38,109 bases of DNA from Bacteroidales bacterium (GCA_016934055.1 JAFGTR010000001.1:1-38109); one strand, 5' to 3'; positions 1 to 10,762 are shown, numbered from the stretch's first letter. Made by a program: numbers and translations. Notes: generated by a model from the sequence alone, not told the origin.

Positions 1-1242
1 CACCCTGCCTCTGATGCCTTTATTGGTGCCCCATCTCTCATATCCTGCAGGCCTGTCGCTTGATTTGGCTGAAGAGATTCCCTTGTTCAACAACATCATG
101 GCGAGTGTAGTGTCTCCTTTACGGTTAAGGGCTTCGGCCAATAACAGATGCAGATCAGCAGCTCTTGAGGCACAGATATAAGTGCTGTAAGGATCGCCTT
201 TCTCAAGATTGTACTTTGAAATATAGTATTCATCGGTTTGTCCCGGCAATGAGTCAAATGTAAAACATTTGCCCCTGTATATGTCGCCCAAGGTTTTATC
301 TGCATTGGGCTGATTCTTATATAAATCGACCAATAAAGAAGTGGGTTTAACCATGCCATTTATTGTCCAGCCTGTGAACTCATTGTATTGGTCTCTGCGG
401 GAGTCATAAAGCATGACAAAGAGGTTTTCATTTCCTTTACCATCAAAAGCAGGTTCGTCATAAAAAATCAATTCCCATTTTTCCCTGAAAAACTCATTCC
501 CCACTTTAAACATTCTCATATTGCCGTAACTTTCCACACCCAGCTTCAGATAGTGTGCTGCCGAATCATACTGGTTTTTTTCCAGATACAGTTCTCCCAG
601 CAACGCCTTGGTATTTGGCCCGGGGAGAACAGGTTCGTCATAAACCGTTGACGTGAATACATAAGGGTTTAATTGATTGATCAATGTATCAATCATAACC
701 TGTTTACTTAAAAAGACCTGGTTATCAGGCAATGAAGCCAGATTATCGTTTATCAGAGCGGCCTGTCCATACATTCTCACCAGCATAAAATAGCACCATG
801 AGCGGATTGTGATAAGAGCCCCGTCGTAATACTTTGGCAGGTCCTCAATGGTGGTGGGATCTTTCTCCCATGCTTTGTAAGCATTTTTGAGGATTTCATT
901 GATGCTTATTATCGTTTTATAGTAATCCGATCCATCGAGATAAGGATTGTCTGAAGAAAAAACCTGATTGTTAATATCAATCATATATCCGTTTGAGCTT
1001 CCTGTAACATTCATCTGATCGGATCTCAGACCATCGACAAGCAATAATCTCGGCAAGGCCGTCTGCAATGGCACACACGCTCCATACATACTTATTGCTA
1101 AATCTTTTTGTGATTGATAATGGCCTTCCGGTGTTATCCTGTTTCCGGCAGGTTCTGTAAAAAAATCATCACTGCACGAAAGGCTTAGTCCTGTCAAAGC
1201 TATAATGCCCAGAATGTTGAATAATATACTTTTCATTTTCAT
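1..1242 (-). CDS. SusD/RagB-family surface glycan-binding lipoprotein, 3' end beyond window
   Basis: I translated this directly: an uninterrupted frame of 414 codons runs from ATG at 1242 to the left edge with no stop, so the C-terminus is missing. The N-terminus is a lipoprotein signal peptide with lipobox LSLSC (Cys23) followed by SDDFFTEP, an acidic stretch typical of outer-surface lipoproteins in Bacteroidota. Family features are the early helical part (QKDLAISMYGAC), the motif ALITIRSWCYFMLVRMYG, and the late GTNKGIRGRV seen near SusD C-termini. SusD proteins cap the SusC barrel and bind the glycan being imported. It follows the SusC gene at 1274-4399 by 31 nt, so the two form a pair. 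The substrate is unknown. A second in-frame ATG lies at 1236. Confidence 0.9.
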   Translation of the reverse strand, partial: MKMKSILFNILGIIALTGLSLSCSDDFFTEPAGNRITPEGHYQSQKDLAISMYGACVPLQTALPRLLLVDGLRSDQMNVTGSSNGYMIDINNQVFSSDNPYLDGSDYYKTIISINEILKNAYKAWEKDPTTIEDLPKYYDGALITIRSWCYFMLVRMYGQAALINDNLASLPDNQVFLSKQVMIDTLINQLNPYVFTSTVYDEPVLPGPNTKALLGELYLEKNQYDSAAHYLKLGVESYGNMRMFKVGNEFFREKWELIFYDEPAFDGKGNENLFVMLYDSRRDQYNEFTGWTINGMVKPTSLLVDLYKNQPNADKTLGDIYRGKCFTFDSLPGQTDEYYISKYNLEKGDPYSTYICASRAADLHLLLAEALNRKGDTTLAMMLLNKGISSAKSSDRPAGYERWGTNKGIRGRV

Positions 1243-1273
1243 ATCGATTGTGTATATGATGTTATGAACCTGT

Positions 1274-4200
1274 TTATAATGCTAATTTTATGCCCAGAAT
1301 AAAGGATCGTGTTTTAGGAATCGATCCGTAATCAATGCCCATATAAAAGGGATTGTTCATATACATAAATTCCGGATCATAGCCTGAATATTCAGTAAGA
1401 GTAAATACGTTGTGTGCTGTTAAAAATAATTTCAGCCCCTTGTAATAGCGGGTTCCCGGGAGTGTATAATGTAATGTCAGCTGTTTTAACCTTAAATATG
1501 AAGCGTCTTCAATCCATCTGTCCGAGAAGACTGAATTGCCGGTAGGATCACCATATGATGCCCTGGGCATGACATTATTTTGATTACCGGAACCATATCT
1601 GTTCAAAACGCTTGTAAGCTGATTGCCATATGTATCCATCGACTCTGTAACATATCTCACGTAATTAAACGCATCGTTGCCCACACTATAGGTAAAGAAT
1701 GCCGAGAGTCCTATTCTTTTATAGGATAGCGATGTGGATATGCTTCCAAAAAAATCAGGATTGGGATCTCCGATGATCGTCTTATCGGCTTCGTTGATGA
1801 ACATATTTCCATCAGCATCGACAAAACGGATATCACCGGCCTGCATACTACTTCCTTCCGGCCCGGTTATCTGAGATGCTTCCGCATTGTCGGTGTATAT
1901 TCCATTGGTTTTATAGCCATAGAAAGCATTAACAGCGTTCCCTTCAGAAGTAACATACTCCGCTCCTTCAACCCGTGTAACAATATTCTTCTGATCAGGA
2001 TTGACAAAATCCAAACCTGTAATTTCGTTTGTCTGTTTTGCCATAGAAGCGCCAATTGTCCAGCGAACCAGGCCAAACTGGAATCTCTGGTCGGCAGCAA
2101 TTTCAACACCGGTATTCTTTAACTTTCCGCCATTGTTATAGTACCGGGTAAAACCATAACTAACCGGCAGTGTTTGCTCAATAACTAAATTATTGACATT
2201 AATGATGTAATAATCTATATGGACATTGGTGGTTTGTTTGAATAACGAAATATCCAGGCCCGCGTTAATGGTATTCTTTTTTTCAATTTCCATGTCTTCA
2301 TTCGGGATGGCTTCACGTTCGATTACACTTATATCGGCCAATCTGCTTTCTTTATAATATAATTTGGAATAATCATAAGCATTGCTGAAGATATTGCCCG
2401 ACTGCGACCAGGATGCCCTTAATTTCAGATCTTCAATCCAGTTTGACTGTAAAAGAAAATTCTCGGAGGATAACCGCCAGGCAACACCGACAGAAGGATA
2501 AAAATTGTACCTGTTTTTCTCAGCTGTTGCTGAATTACCTTCGTACGAGATATTGGCATTCACAAAATATTTATCCAAATAGTTATAATTGAAGTCTCCG
2601 AAGAAGGATAACCACAATAAACCCCTGTCATCGCCTGTAGATGTACGCAAATAGGTCAGTGTTCCTGTTCCGGCGCCGACGTCCTTAAAATCGTCTGATG
2701 CGGTGTTTAAATCTATAAGTTTTACATTCTTATAGGTGTTTTTTACGTATTTCAAACCTGCGTTAGCCATTACAGAGTGCCCCGAACCAACCCGGGTATT
2801 GTATGATACGGTGGTGTGGTTTTGTGTTGAACGGTATTCGCTTGTGAAATCGCCGGGGCTGTTGTAAGCCGAGTCGACCTGTGCCAGCCCCAGATCGGGC
2901 AGAAAGATAGATTCACGTGTGTTATTGAATCCGATACCGGTCAGGCTCGAAATTAACAAACGCGATGAGACTTTATATTCCATATTGACGGAACTCAAAA
3001 AATTATAATTCCGGCTTGTCCCCTGTGCGTTTCTTATGATGGCCACCGGATTACTGACATTGATTTCGCCCACATCATCCAGAAATGGCAATTCTATACC
3101 TGTTTGAGGATCCCTGGCATTGACAGTCGTTATGGGCGGCATTGTAAGCGCCGACAAAATTGGATTTTTAAACTTGCTGGGACCCTGATTGGGCAAATAG
3201 GTATCAGCCAGAGAAAGCTTGGCATTGGGGGCTACCGAGAATTTGTCCGTTATATTAACCTTACCGTTAATGCGTAAATTAAAACGGCTGAACCTTGATT
3301 CCTCATAGATGGTATTCTGTTTTACATATCCGGTAGAGATATTATATGTTGCAATATCGTCACCGCCTTTAATAAACAAGTGAGCCTTGTTTAGAGTTCC
3401 GGTTTCAAAAATTTCCTTTTGCCAGTCGGTGCTGTTGTTGTACTTATAATAATCCGGTGAGTATAAAGTGCCATTTAACCAGGGGAATTTAGCATCAATC
3501 TGACTGGCGTTTAGTCCTTCCTCAGCCAGTCGTTGATTCAGATAATTTCTGTATTCATTGGCTTTTAAAACATCCTGGCTGGCGGGGATCATTGATAATC
3601 CTGTATATGCCGATATGTTTATTGTAGTGCTTGTTTCACTTTCCTGCTCTGTGTTAATATAGATCACACCATTCGAACTTGCTCCTCCAAGGTACGATAC
3701 TCCATTCTTTAAAACAGCAATATCGGTTATTTCTTCAATATCAATAACATCAACAGGGTTCAGGGCAAAGCCTTCCATAAGGCTGATATTCGTATACTCA
3801 TAGTCATGGATCATCCCGTCGACATAAAGGAGAGGCATATTTTTTCCGTATAGCGAGGAAATACCTCTTATATTCATCCAGGTTCTCGTACCTGGCATAC
3901 CCGAATGTTCAACCACATGCATACCGGCTATGCGGCCCTGCATATTCTGGTCAAATGAGGTCGATTTGCTCATTTCAAATTCAGAATTTTTTAAAACTGA
4001 CACGGCATATGTTGCATCTTTCAAAACAGGATGCCCGAGCGGGCTGTAGTAGTTATTGTCCAGCGATTTATATTCAGACGAAACCAGAGACACGTCGACA
4101 TGATCACGCCCGTTAAGGTATATCCTTCTTCTGTTGTAGCCCGGAAGGTCAATAATAAGCTGAACATTTTTATCGGGAACACCTATGGTGAATGCGCCAC

Positions 4201-4399
4201 TGCTGTCAGTTTCGGCAGACACCCCGGTTGAGGAAACCGAAATAAGCACCTGTTTTAAAGGCAATCCTGAACCGGATTCGAAGACCTGCCCCTGAACCAA
4301 AGTATCGGTTGATTGTGCAGTTCCCTTTTGAAAACTCATGCCGACAAAAAGAAGGATTATTACAGTCAGGCATGTCGGGTATTTAAATCGTTTAATCAT
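1274..4399 (-). CDS. SusC/RagA-family TonB-dependent outer-membrane transporter
   Basis: A 1041-residue protein of the usual SusC length. Residues 1-29 are a signal peptide ending GTAQ; about 34-110 form a carboxypeptidase-regulatory-like beta domain (LVQGQVFESGSGLPL); about 125-255 form the TonB plug, with NMQGRIAGMHV, MNIRGISSLYG, PLLYVDGM and the SusC-type signature SSNGVIYI. The remainder is the beta barrel, ending ILGIKLAL. It imports oligosaccharides across the outer membrane using TonB energy, with the SusD encoded 31 nt downstream as lid. The fasciclin lipoprotein gene lies 36 nt upstream, so all are likely one transcript. It is clearly divergent from the other SusC in this window (7481-10762), suggesting a different ligand rather than a recent duplication. 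Confidence 0.95.
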   Translation of the reverse strand: MIKRFKYPTCLTVIILLFVGMSFQKGTAQSTDTLVQGQVFESGSGLPLKQVLISVSSTGVSAETDSSGAFTIGVPDKNVQLIIDLPGYNRRRIYLNGRDHVDVSLVSSEYKSLDNNYYSPLGHPVLKDATYAVSVLKNSEFEMSKSTSFDQNMQGRIAGMHVVEHSGMPGTRTWMNIRGISSLYGKNMPLLYVDGMIHDYEYTNISLMEGFALNPVDVIDIEEITDIAVLKNGVSYLGGASSNGVIYINTEQESETSTTINISAYTGLSMIPASQDVLKANEYRNYLNQRLAEEGLNASQIDAKFPWLNGTLYSPDYYKYNNSTDWQKEIFETGTLNKAHLFIKGGDDIATYNISTGYVKQNTIYEESRFSRFNLRINGKVNITDKFSVAPNAKLSLADTYLPNQGPSKFKNPILSALTMPPITTVNARDPQTGIELPFLDDVGEINVSNPVAIIRNAQGTSRNYNFLSSVNMEYKVSSRLLISSLTGIGFNNTRESIFLPDLGLAQVDSAYNSPGDFTSEYRSTQNHTTVSYNTRVGSGHSVMANAGLKYVKNTYKNVKLIDLNTASDDFKDVGAGTGTLTYLRTSTGDDRGLLWLSFFGDFNYNYLDKYFVNANISYEGNSATAEKNRYNFYPSVGVAWRLSSENFLLQSNWIEDLKLRASWSQSGNIFSNAYDYSKLYYKESRLADISVIEREAIPNEDMEIEKKNTINAGLDISLFKQTTNVHIDYYIINVNNLVIEQTLPVSYGFTRYYNNGGKLKNTGVEIAADQRFQFGLVRWTIGASMAKQTNEITGLDFVNPDQKNIVTRVEGAEYVTSEGNAVNAFYGYKTNGIYTDNAEASQITGPEGSSMQAGDIRFVDADGNMFINEADKTIIGDPNPDFFGSISTSLSYKRIGLSAFFTYSVGNDAFNYVRYVTESMDTYGNQLTSVLNRYGSGNQNNVMPRASYGDPTGNSVFSDRWIEDASYLRLKQLTLHYTLPGTRYYKGLKLFLTAHNVFTLTEYSGYDPEFMYMNNPFYMGIDYGSIPKTRSFILGIKLAL

Positions 4400-4435
4400 A
4401 TCAAAGTATAATTAGATTTTCTAAAGACAATTCGT

Positions 4436-5962
4436 TTATTTAACAGGTATGAATTCCATCCTGTCCCAAAACAGTGTTCCGGATTTTAATGCAACCAGTT
4501 TAATTTTATGCTGTGTTGAAGTTGTCCAGTTGACCTCCCCGAAATTAAAAATGGCCTGCGTATCAGATGTGACAGCACCTGTAATTGTGCCGACATCCGA
4601 ACTTAATACAATCCTGGTCTGTTCCCCGTCGATAAAAACAGCAAATTCGATACCTGTCCATACACGGGATGCAACGGTATAACGACCTTTCATAATTTTG
4701 GGTGTGGTGACCTCGATTTCCCAGAAACCGATCATGTTCAGGCAGTCGTCGTTCAATTGTGTCTGCGCATCCTTTGCCGCTTTAATATAATATTGCAAAT
4801 ACTCGCCCTGCCACCTGATCCCTTCAAATTTGTAAGGGTCGAAAAATTTCTCAAAATGATTGAGATAATACTCACCCTGTTTGAAATCGAAGTAATCTGT
4901 CACTTCCCAAATAATTGTCGTTGGAGAAGGTGTTGCCACTTCCAGCAAATCATTGACCGTATGAATTACGCCGTTTTTTGCAGGTATATTTGATTGGTCA
5001 GTATAAATACCAGTGTAGGAATTGTCGGCAGCATCGGTATTTATTTTATAAATACCATTATCAATCTTTATCTGAAGATTATTGTTCTTTGAAAGAACAG
5101 AATATAACGTTGCCGCATAGGGGAAATCCGATAAATAATAAGCTTCCTTGTCCAGACAATGATAATCCATGTACTGGTAAAAAGCATTATCCTGGAATGT
5201 AATGCTGTCAGGTGCATTGGTAAACCTGGCCACAAGATCATCATAACTGTTTATGCCAAATCGGTTGAATGTGGTATCAGCAATGGCCAGAATGGTGTAC
5301 CTTGTGCGGGCAGTTGTCTGCCCATACTGAAAACTGATAATATCTAAAGTGTCTCTCAGTCCTGTATTTTCAAGTCCGGCAGCAAAAATCGAATAGGAGG
5401 GATCAGCAGCCAGCACGTCAATTACGCTTAATTTAACGGGGTCGAGGACTTTATCAATAATTTGAATTGTGCCATTCGATACCCTAACATCTCTCTTAAT
5501 AATTCTTGCCGTTTTATTAATAATAATTTCAGCTTCCTGGAACTCGGTGACGATATTGTCGCCCAGGGCGTTTTTTTCAGCTAATGTGCCCAGCTGGTAA
5601 TCAGAAACCGAATATTCTGCCGGAACAATATGATTGTAAACGAGATCTCTCTTTTCAAGGCTGTCCAGATCAGTCACCGACTGGATACCTTTTTCGCTGC
5701 AATAAGCCGAGATCGCCTCATTGTTGGGCAGAAACAAAGAATAAGGGCCGCGTATACTCAACAGGTTGTTAAGCTTTGTATCCAATAAAAGTTCATTAAA
5801 CAATGAGAAATCGCTGTTAAGGGCAATATATTCCGCTATGACCAGCTGGTCATTCGTTCTTGGCAATTCCTGTATATCTTCCTTGCAGCAATTGAAAACA
5901 AGCGCGATAAACAGCAACCAGATACTTTTTATAAATACATTCCGACCATGTTTTGTTTTCAT
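4436..5962 (-). CDS. Two-module fasciclin (FAS1) lipoprotein with C-terminal beta domain
   Basis: 508 residues. The signal peptide ends at FNCC (Cys25/26), followed by KEDIQE, an acidic patch consistent with surface export. Two FAS1 modules are visible: about 40-190 (FNELLLDTKLNNLL, YSLFLPNNEAISAY, YNHIVPAEY, GTIQIIDKVLDP) and about 190-345 (YSIFAAGLENTGL, RYTILAIADTTFNRF, NGVIHTVNDLLE). The final 150 residues are not FAS1; they look like a beta-sandwich ending KLVALKSGTLFWDRMEFIPV, which resembles the last strand of carbohydrate-binding modules (inference). It sits between a SusD gene (21 nt upstream) and a SusC gene (36 nt downstream), the position often held by SusE/F-like surface glycan-binding proteins. 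A binding role in glycan capture or adhesion is therefore likely but unproven. Confidence 0.85.
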   Translation of the reverse strand: MKTKHGRNVFIKSIWLLFIALVFNCCKEDIQELPRTNDQLVIAEYIALNSDFSLFNELLLDTKLNNLLSIRGPYSLFLPNNEAISAYCSEKGIQSVTDLDSLEKRDLVYNHIVPAEYSVSDYQLGTLAEKNALGDNIVTEFQEAEIIINKTARIIKRDVRVSNGTIQIIDKVLDPVKLSVIDVLAADPSYSIFAAGLENTGLRDTLDIISFQYGQTTARTRYTILAIADTTFNRFGINSYDDLVARFTNAPDSITFQDNAFYQYMDYHCLDKEAYYLSDFPYAATLYSVLSKNNNLQIKIDNGIYKINTDAADNSYTGIYTDQSNIPAKNGVIHTVNDLLEVATPSPTTIIWEVTDYFDFKQGEYYLNHFEKFFDPYKFEGIRWQGEYLQYYIKAAKDAQTQLNDDCLNMIGFWEIEVTTPKIMKGRYTVASRVWTGIEFAVFIDGEQTRIVLSSDVGTITGAVTSDTQAIFNFGEVNWTTSTQHKIKLVALKSGTLFWDRMEFIPVK

Positions 5963-5983
5963 ATATGACTTTTTTTCTGATTA

Positions 5984-7462
5984 TTATCTTTCATAGAATG
6001 GATTCTGTTTCAGATTTTTATTACGCTGCAATTCATCGTAAGGGACAGGCAGGTAATACATCATAGTATCGTTAACCTTCGATCTGAGAAGAGCCTGACT
6101 TTTAGCGTCTGCAAGGTTAACCAGCAAATCGCCCAGCTGCTTTTTATTTTGAAAACCATTCATTTTAGCATTGCGCAACAGATCGAACCATCTTTTTCCT
6201 TCTATCGCAAATTCTTTGGCTCTTTCATCCAGTATAATACTTCTCATCTGCATTTGATCTGTTATGCCTGCAATTGGTAATAACCCTGCACGTTCTGCAG
6301 TTTTGGTTACATAACTTTGGGCCTCGGCCACCATGCCCAGTTCATTTAAGGCTTCGGCTTTCATTAACAGAATATCGGCATACCTGTAATAAATGACATT
6401 AGCATCACGCTCACTCACATCTGAGCGCCTTAAGGCATCATCATAGGTAACGCCCAAATATTTCCAGGTTGAATTCTTCCCATTGCAATATCTTTTATCT
6501 GATATATCAGGAAACAAAGCCGTATATTTAGGACCGAATGAAAATGCATATGTGCCATTGCTCAGGTTTATGAAGGTAGAAGTGAGTGACTGGCTGTAAT
6601 TATATATCGGATTTATCTGATTCGTCGTTGCATCATCTATACATTGCAATTCAAAAATGCCTTCACTGGAATTGCAGGGATTATAGATATCGAACCATGT
6701 GTCTTTTGGCTGCAGAGCATACAGACCTGAATTTATAACAGCATCACAGTATTCAATACACTTTTGGTATTGCTGGTTCCATAAATAGACATCAGCCAGC
6801 AATGTCATTATTGTATATTTGTTTGCACGGCCTTTAAAGAATTCAGGGTTCCCCAGGAATTCAGTGGTATAAGCCATGTCTTTTGCCTTTAATAAATCAG
6901 CAATAATTTGTTTTATAACGACCGCCTCTGTTGATTTCGCCGGATAAAAATCGCATGTGTCCGAAATTGAAGGATTGAGAACCAAAGGCACATCTTTCCA
7001 TAAACGCACCAGGTAAAAATAACTGAGAGAACGCAAAAACAAGGCTTCTGCATCAATATTGTCCTTCATTTCCTGTGTGAATGACATGTCATTGTCTAAC
7101 ACATCCTTGCTAAAATATAAAAGGGTGTTGGCCAGGTTGATGGTGGTGTAATATTTTGACCACTTGATGACAGAATTTTCCGGGTTTATATCACTTCCCG
7201 CAACAGGGGCATAATCGCCGGGCACACCTGTTATAATATCGGCCCGCAATTCTCCCCAGATAATGTTTTCAAGCGAAACATCGCGCAGTGAACCATATAC
7301 GGCTGCAAGTGCACTGTTGGCATCGTCGGCTTTTTTCCAGAAGTTGTCCTTAATCAGATCTTTTTCAGGCGCTATTTCCAACCATTTCTCGCACGATAAA
7401 AATATGAATGAACCCAGAATTACTATGGCTGCTATTTTGCTGTTTATATGAAGCTTTTTCAT
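5984..7462 (-). CDS. SusD/RagB-family surface glycan-binding lipoprotein
   Basis: 492 residues, complete. Lipobox FLSC with Cys24, then EKWLEIAPEKD, matching the SusD N-terminal signature. Tetratricopeptide-like helices and the motif EALFLRSLSYFYLVRLWKDV follow. The C-terminal half has YYRYADILLMKAEALNELG and LDERAKEFAIEGKRWFDLLR, both hallmarks of the RagB/SusD domain, and ends with the typical YYLPVPYDELQRNKNLKQNP. It is the lid and ligand-binding partner of the SusC at 7481-10762; the gap between them is 18 nt, so they are translated from one message. It differs strongly from the SusD at the left edge. The natural glycan is not determinable here. Confidence 0.95.
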   Translation of the reverse strand: MKKLHINSKIAAIVILGSFIFLSCEKWLEIAPEKDLIKDNFWKKADDANSALAAVYGSLRDVSLENIIWGELRADIITGVPGDYAPVAGSDINPENSVIKWSKYYTTINLANTLLYFSKDVLDNDMSFTQEMKDNIDAEALFLRSLSYFYLVRLWKDVPLVLNPSISDTCDFYPAKSTEAVVIKQIIADLLKAKDMAYTTEFLGNPEFFKGRANKYTIMTLLADVYLWNQQYQKCIEYCDAVINSGLYALQPKDTWFDIYNPCNSSEGIFELQCIDDATTNQINPIYNYSQSLTSTFINLSNGTYAFSFGPKYTALFPDISDKRYCNGKNSTWKYLGVTYDDALRRSDVSERDANVIYYRYADILLMKAEALNELGMVAEAQSYVTKTAERAGLLPIAGITDQMQMRSIILDERAKEFAIEGKRWFDLLRNAKMNGFQNKKQLGDLLVNLADAKSQALLRSKVNDTMMYYLPVPYDELQRNKNLKQNPFYER

Positions 7463-7480
7463 AGATTCAGATATTATATA

Positions 7481-10400
7481 TTAGAAAGTAATGTTAATAC
7501 CCATTAAAAGTCTTTTGCTCGGCGGGGTTAAATTATTGTCCACGGGCAATTTATTTGGCTTTGAAGGAGGAGCCACATCAGGATCCTGTCCTGAATACCT
7601 GGTCCAGGTGTACAAATTATATCCCGTGACATAGATTTTCAAATTGTTGATTCTTAATCGGTCGCAAAATTTCTCGCCGAAATTGTATGTCAGCGAAAGT
7701 GTTTTAAAGCGTATGAAGGATCCGTCTTCAACAAAACGATCTGAGCCAAGCCAGTTATAACCATAATTTGTTGTTCCCGGTCCGGCCCACAAAGCCCTGG
7801 GGACGTCTGTAACATCGCCTTCCTTTCGCCAGCGTGAGTTAACCGCCTTGGTCTGGTTATCGAAGCCTGACATGTTTTCAGCATACATCCTTGTTTCATT
7901 GATGATTTTTGAACCGTATTTAAAGGTGAAGAATGAGTTTATTGTGAGGTTTTTATAGGAGATCCTGGCTCCGCCACCCCCGGTGTATTTGGGATTTAAA
8001 TCGCCAAGGTATACCACGTCAAGCCTGTCTATCTTTCCATCATGGTTTACATCCTGATACCTTGCATCGCCGCCAACAAAAGTATATTTTTCTGCGCCGA
8101 CATTGCCCATCTGCATGGTTAAAGGCAAACCGTCGAGGCCCAGTATAGGATCACCATTGGCATCAGTTGCCACTGCATCGGAAGTTCTGGAATAAACACC
8201 CAGATACTTATAACCATAGAAGCTGCCCAGAGGATCGCCGGGCTGAACCTTCATCAGGTATTCTCCGTTATTCAGCACATTACCTGTTTCAAAGCTGTAA
8301 TTTTCAGGCAAACGGATAACCACATTTTCGTTTGTGGCAGCATTGACATTAATGTCGAATTGAAAGTTGCCTGTTTTTACAATGGTATAATCAAGATATA
8401 TTTCAGCACCCCTGTTTTGCATTTCGCCATCGTTAATATTCAATTTGCTGAATCCTGACGTGGTGGGAATTTCGGTATCCTTAAGATACAGATCATGGGT
8501 TGTCTTGACATAATAATCAAAAATGACATTGATGCGTCCGTTGTACAAAAGCATGTCAAAGCCAACGTTGGTTTGTTCAATTGTCTCCCATCGCAGGCTT
8601 GTTAGCTCAACACCAGTTGGCCGTACACCTATCAGATTAATATATGACATGTTGGCCTCAGATTCGTACTTATTATAATAAAGGTATTTGCCATCAGGCT
8701 GGTTGCCGCTTTGTCCCCAGCTTGAACGCAACCTGATATCGTTGATAAATTTTACATCTTTCAGAAACTCTTCGCCGGATATACGCCATGCAACCGATGC
8801 CGTGGGGAAAATACCCCATCTGCTCTCTGCGCTGAACTTGGATGTTCCTTCAGCTTTGGCGCCGACCATAAAAATATATTTGTCTTTATATTTATAATTG
8901 GCTGACAGGAATGCGCCCAGCGCGCGATATTTCGAGTAATCGGCATTCATTGAATTAACATTCTTTTCGCCGACAGGTTGTTGTATATAACGCGATGATG
9001 AATAATTTGTCTGAACTTCCAACCCTCTTTCCATGGTTTCTTCGGTGTCGAACTGTCCGATAAAACCCAAATCGTGATTTTCATTGAGCTTGGGATTATA
9101 AATAATCTGGGTCTTTGAAAAAATAGAACTTTTCTTGTTAAAAGCATTTACAGCTCTGTTTGCTAAATTGGATTCGTAATCACCGATGGCCTCAGCCGGA
9201 AGGAACTTGGATTGTTTGCTGTCAAAGATATCGAGGGTAACCGTGGCATTGATGATTAATTCAGGAACAACAAAATATTTAATGCTGAAAAGCGCCCTGG
9301 CATTGTCTTTAATTTTTTTGTTAACACCCAGATTGGCAAAAGCAACAGGATTATAAACATCCGTTGAACTGCCCTGAAGGGTTTCATCATTGAAATACTG
9401 GTTGGTGGGAATGTTATTCGTATCTCTTGCATAAATGGTTAAGTTGGGCATTTTCCTGTAGGCAATGGCCCTGACCTTTTTATTGTTGGCAAAAAATTCA
9501 CCATAATCATCCCTGTCATATGTGCCGTCATCATCGTAACGGGTATACATGATATCCGATCTGAACTGCAACTTTGTTGACAAATCGTAGTCAAGTGAAC
9601 TGCGGAGGTTCAGCTTTTTCAATCGGTTGCCAACAACGGTCCCTTCCTCGTCAAAATAACCCACAGAAAGATTATACCTGGTTTTATCGCCGCCGCCTCT
9701 CACTGAAAAATCGTGTTGCATGGTATTGGCAACCCGGGTTATTTCTTTGACCCAATTGGTGTTTTGTATGAAATCGTAATAATTATACTTGTCACTTGGT
9801 TCGAAGTCTATTTGATAAAAATTCGAAGGATTTGAGGAAGCATTCATTGAATTAATGTTGTAATTATATACTTCATCTCTGATCAGCCTTGCATAGCCTC
9901 CGTTGTCCAGCATGGGTATGGGTTCGGGTTCCCTGGCAATGGTGTTTTTAAAGGTATACTCAAATATCGGCTTCGATTTAATACCGCGTTTTGTCTTTAT
10001 CATCAAAACACCGTTAGAAGCAGCCGATCCCCAGACAGCGGTTGACGCCCCGTCTTTAAGGACTTCAATCGATTCTATATCTTCCGGCGACACGTCTATC
10101 AGGTTTCCGAATTTCTGGACATCGGCGCCTGCAAAATCGAAGTTTTCAAAATCCGATGCATAGGGAATCCCGTTAACAACGATCAAAGGATTGTTGTTGG
10201 CATTAAGAGAAGCTGTGCCGCGGATACGGATATTCAAACCGGCACCGGGGTCACCCGAAACGAAAGTGATATCAACATTGCCCATTCTTCCCTGGAGCAT
10301 ATCTTCAACCGTTGTTGACATGACTGATTTCAGTTCAATGGTTTCAAGCCTTGATACAGCTGTAGCCCTGTCCCGGATATTTGTATAACCGTCGTTGCTG

Positions 10401-10762
10401 ATTTTACTTGCAGAAATACGGACTTCTTCAATGGATTTAGTTTCCTGTTCAAGCTCAACATTTATTGTTGTCCGGTTATTTATCGCAAAAACGCTCTTTT
10501 TATACCCGATAAACGATACCTGGATGGAGTCATGAGCATCTTTCACCTGCAGAATATAATTACCATTGTCATCCGAAGTGGTTCCGGACACAAACCTGCC
10601 ATTTTCATCGATTTCAACAATATTCACATAAGGCAGGGTCTCCCTTGTTGTCTGATCAGTTATCCTGCCTTTGATAATGGCTGATTTCTGTGCATACGCA
10701 TTGTTGAAAAAAGATAAAAAGCATATGAGCAGCCCGGTCAGTAGAATGATTCTCTTAATCAT
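7481..10762 (-). CDS. SusC/RagA-family TonB-dependent outer-membrane transporter
   Basis: 1093 residues. Signal peptide 1-25 (NNAYAQ); carboxypeptidase-regulatory-like domain about 28-105 (IKGRITDQTTRETLPYVNIV); a TonB-box-like segment IEEVRISA; plug about 130-260 with MLQGRMGNVDIT, LNIRIRGTASLNANNNPLIV and the SusC signature AASNGVLMIKTKRG; then a barrel ending LLMGINITF. It transports oligosaccharides through the outer membrane with the SusD encoded 18 nt downstream. The four-module fasciclin gene is 139 nt upstream. That gap is larger than the others in the block, so an internal promoter or processing site is possible, but I found no exact TAnnTTTG core there. Confidence 0.95.
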   Translation of the reverse strand: MIKRIILLTGLLICFLSFFNNAYAQKSAIIKGRITDQTTRETLPYVNIVEIDENGRFVSGTTSDDNGNYILQVKDAHDSIQVSFIGYKKSVFAINNRTTINVELEQETKSIEEVRISASKISNDGYTNIRDRATAVSRLETIELKSVMSTTVEDMLQGRMGNVDITFVSGDPGAGLNIRIRGTASLNANNNPLIVVNGIPYASDFENFDFAGADVQKFGNLIDVSPEDIESIEVLKDGASTAVWGSAASNGVLMIKTKRGIKSKPIFEYTFKNTIAREPEPIPMLDNGGYARLIRDEVYNYNINSMNASSNPSNFYQIDFEPSDKYNYYDFIQNTNWVKEITRVANTMQHDFSVRGGGDKTRYNLSVGYFDEEGTVVGNRLKKLNLRSSLDYDLSTKLQFRSDIMYTRYDDDGTYDRDDYGEFFANNKKVRAIAYRKMPNLTIYARDTNNIPTNQYFNDETLQGSSTDVYNPVAFANLGVNKKIKDNARALFSIKYFVVPELIINATVTLDIFDSKQSKFLPAEAIGDYESNLANRAVNAFNKKSSIFSKTQIIYNPKLNENHDLGFIGQFDTEETMERGLEVQTNYSSSRYIQQPVGEKNVNSMNADYSKYRALGAFLSANYKYKDKYIFMVGAKAEGTSKFSAESRWGIFPTASVAWRISGEEFLKDVKFINDIRLRSSWGQSGNQPDGKYLYYNKYESEANMSYINLIGVRPTGVELTSLRWETIEQTNVGFDMLLYNGRINVIFDYYVKTTHDLYLKDTEIPTTSGFSKLNINDGEMQNRGAEIYLDYTIVKTGNFQFDINVNAATNENVVIRLPENYSFETGNVLNNGEYLMKVQPGDPLGSFYGYKYLGVYSRTSDAVATDANGDPILGLDGLPLTMQMGNVGAEKYTFVGGDARYQDVNHDGKIDRLDVVYLGDLNPKYTGGGGARISYKNLTINSFFTFKYGSKIINETRMYAENMSGFDNQTKAVNSRWRKEGDVTDVPRALWAGPGTTNYGYNWLGSDRFVEDGSFIRFKTLSLTYNFGEKFCDRLRINNLKIYVTGYNLYTWTRYSGQDPDVAPPSKPNKLPVDNNLTPPSKRLLMGINITF

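Noticed and set aside
96..359. 87-codon open frame on the minus strand
   Set aside because: It is an alternative frame inside the partial SusD gene (1-1242), whose own frame reads as a recognisable SusD protein.
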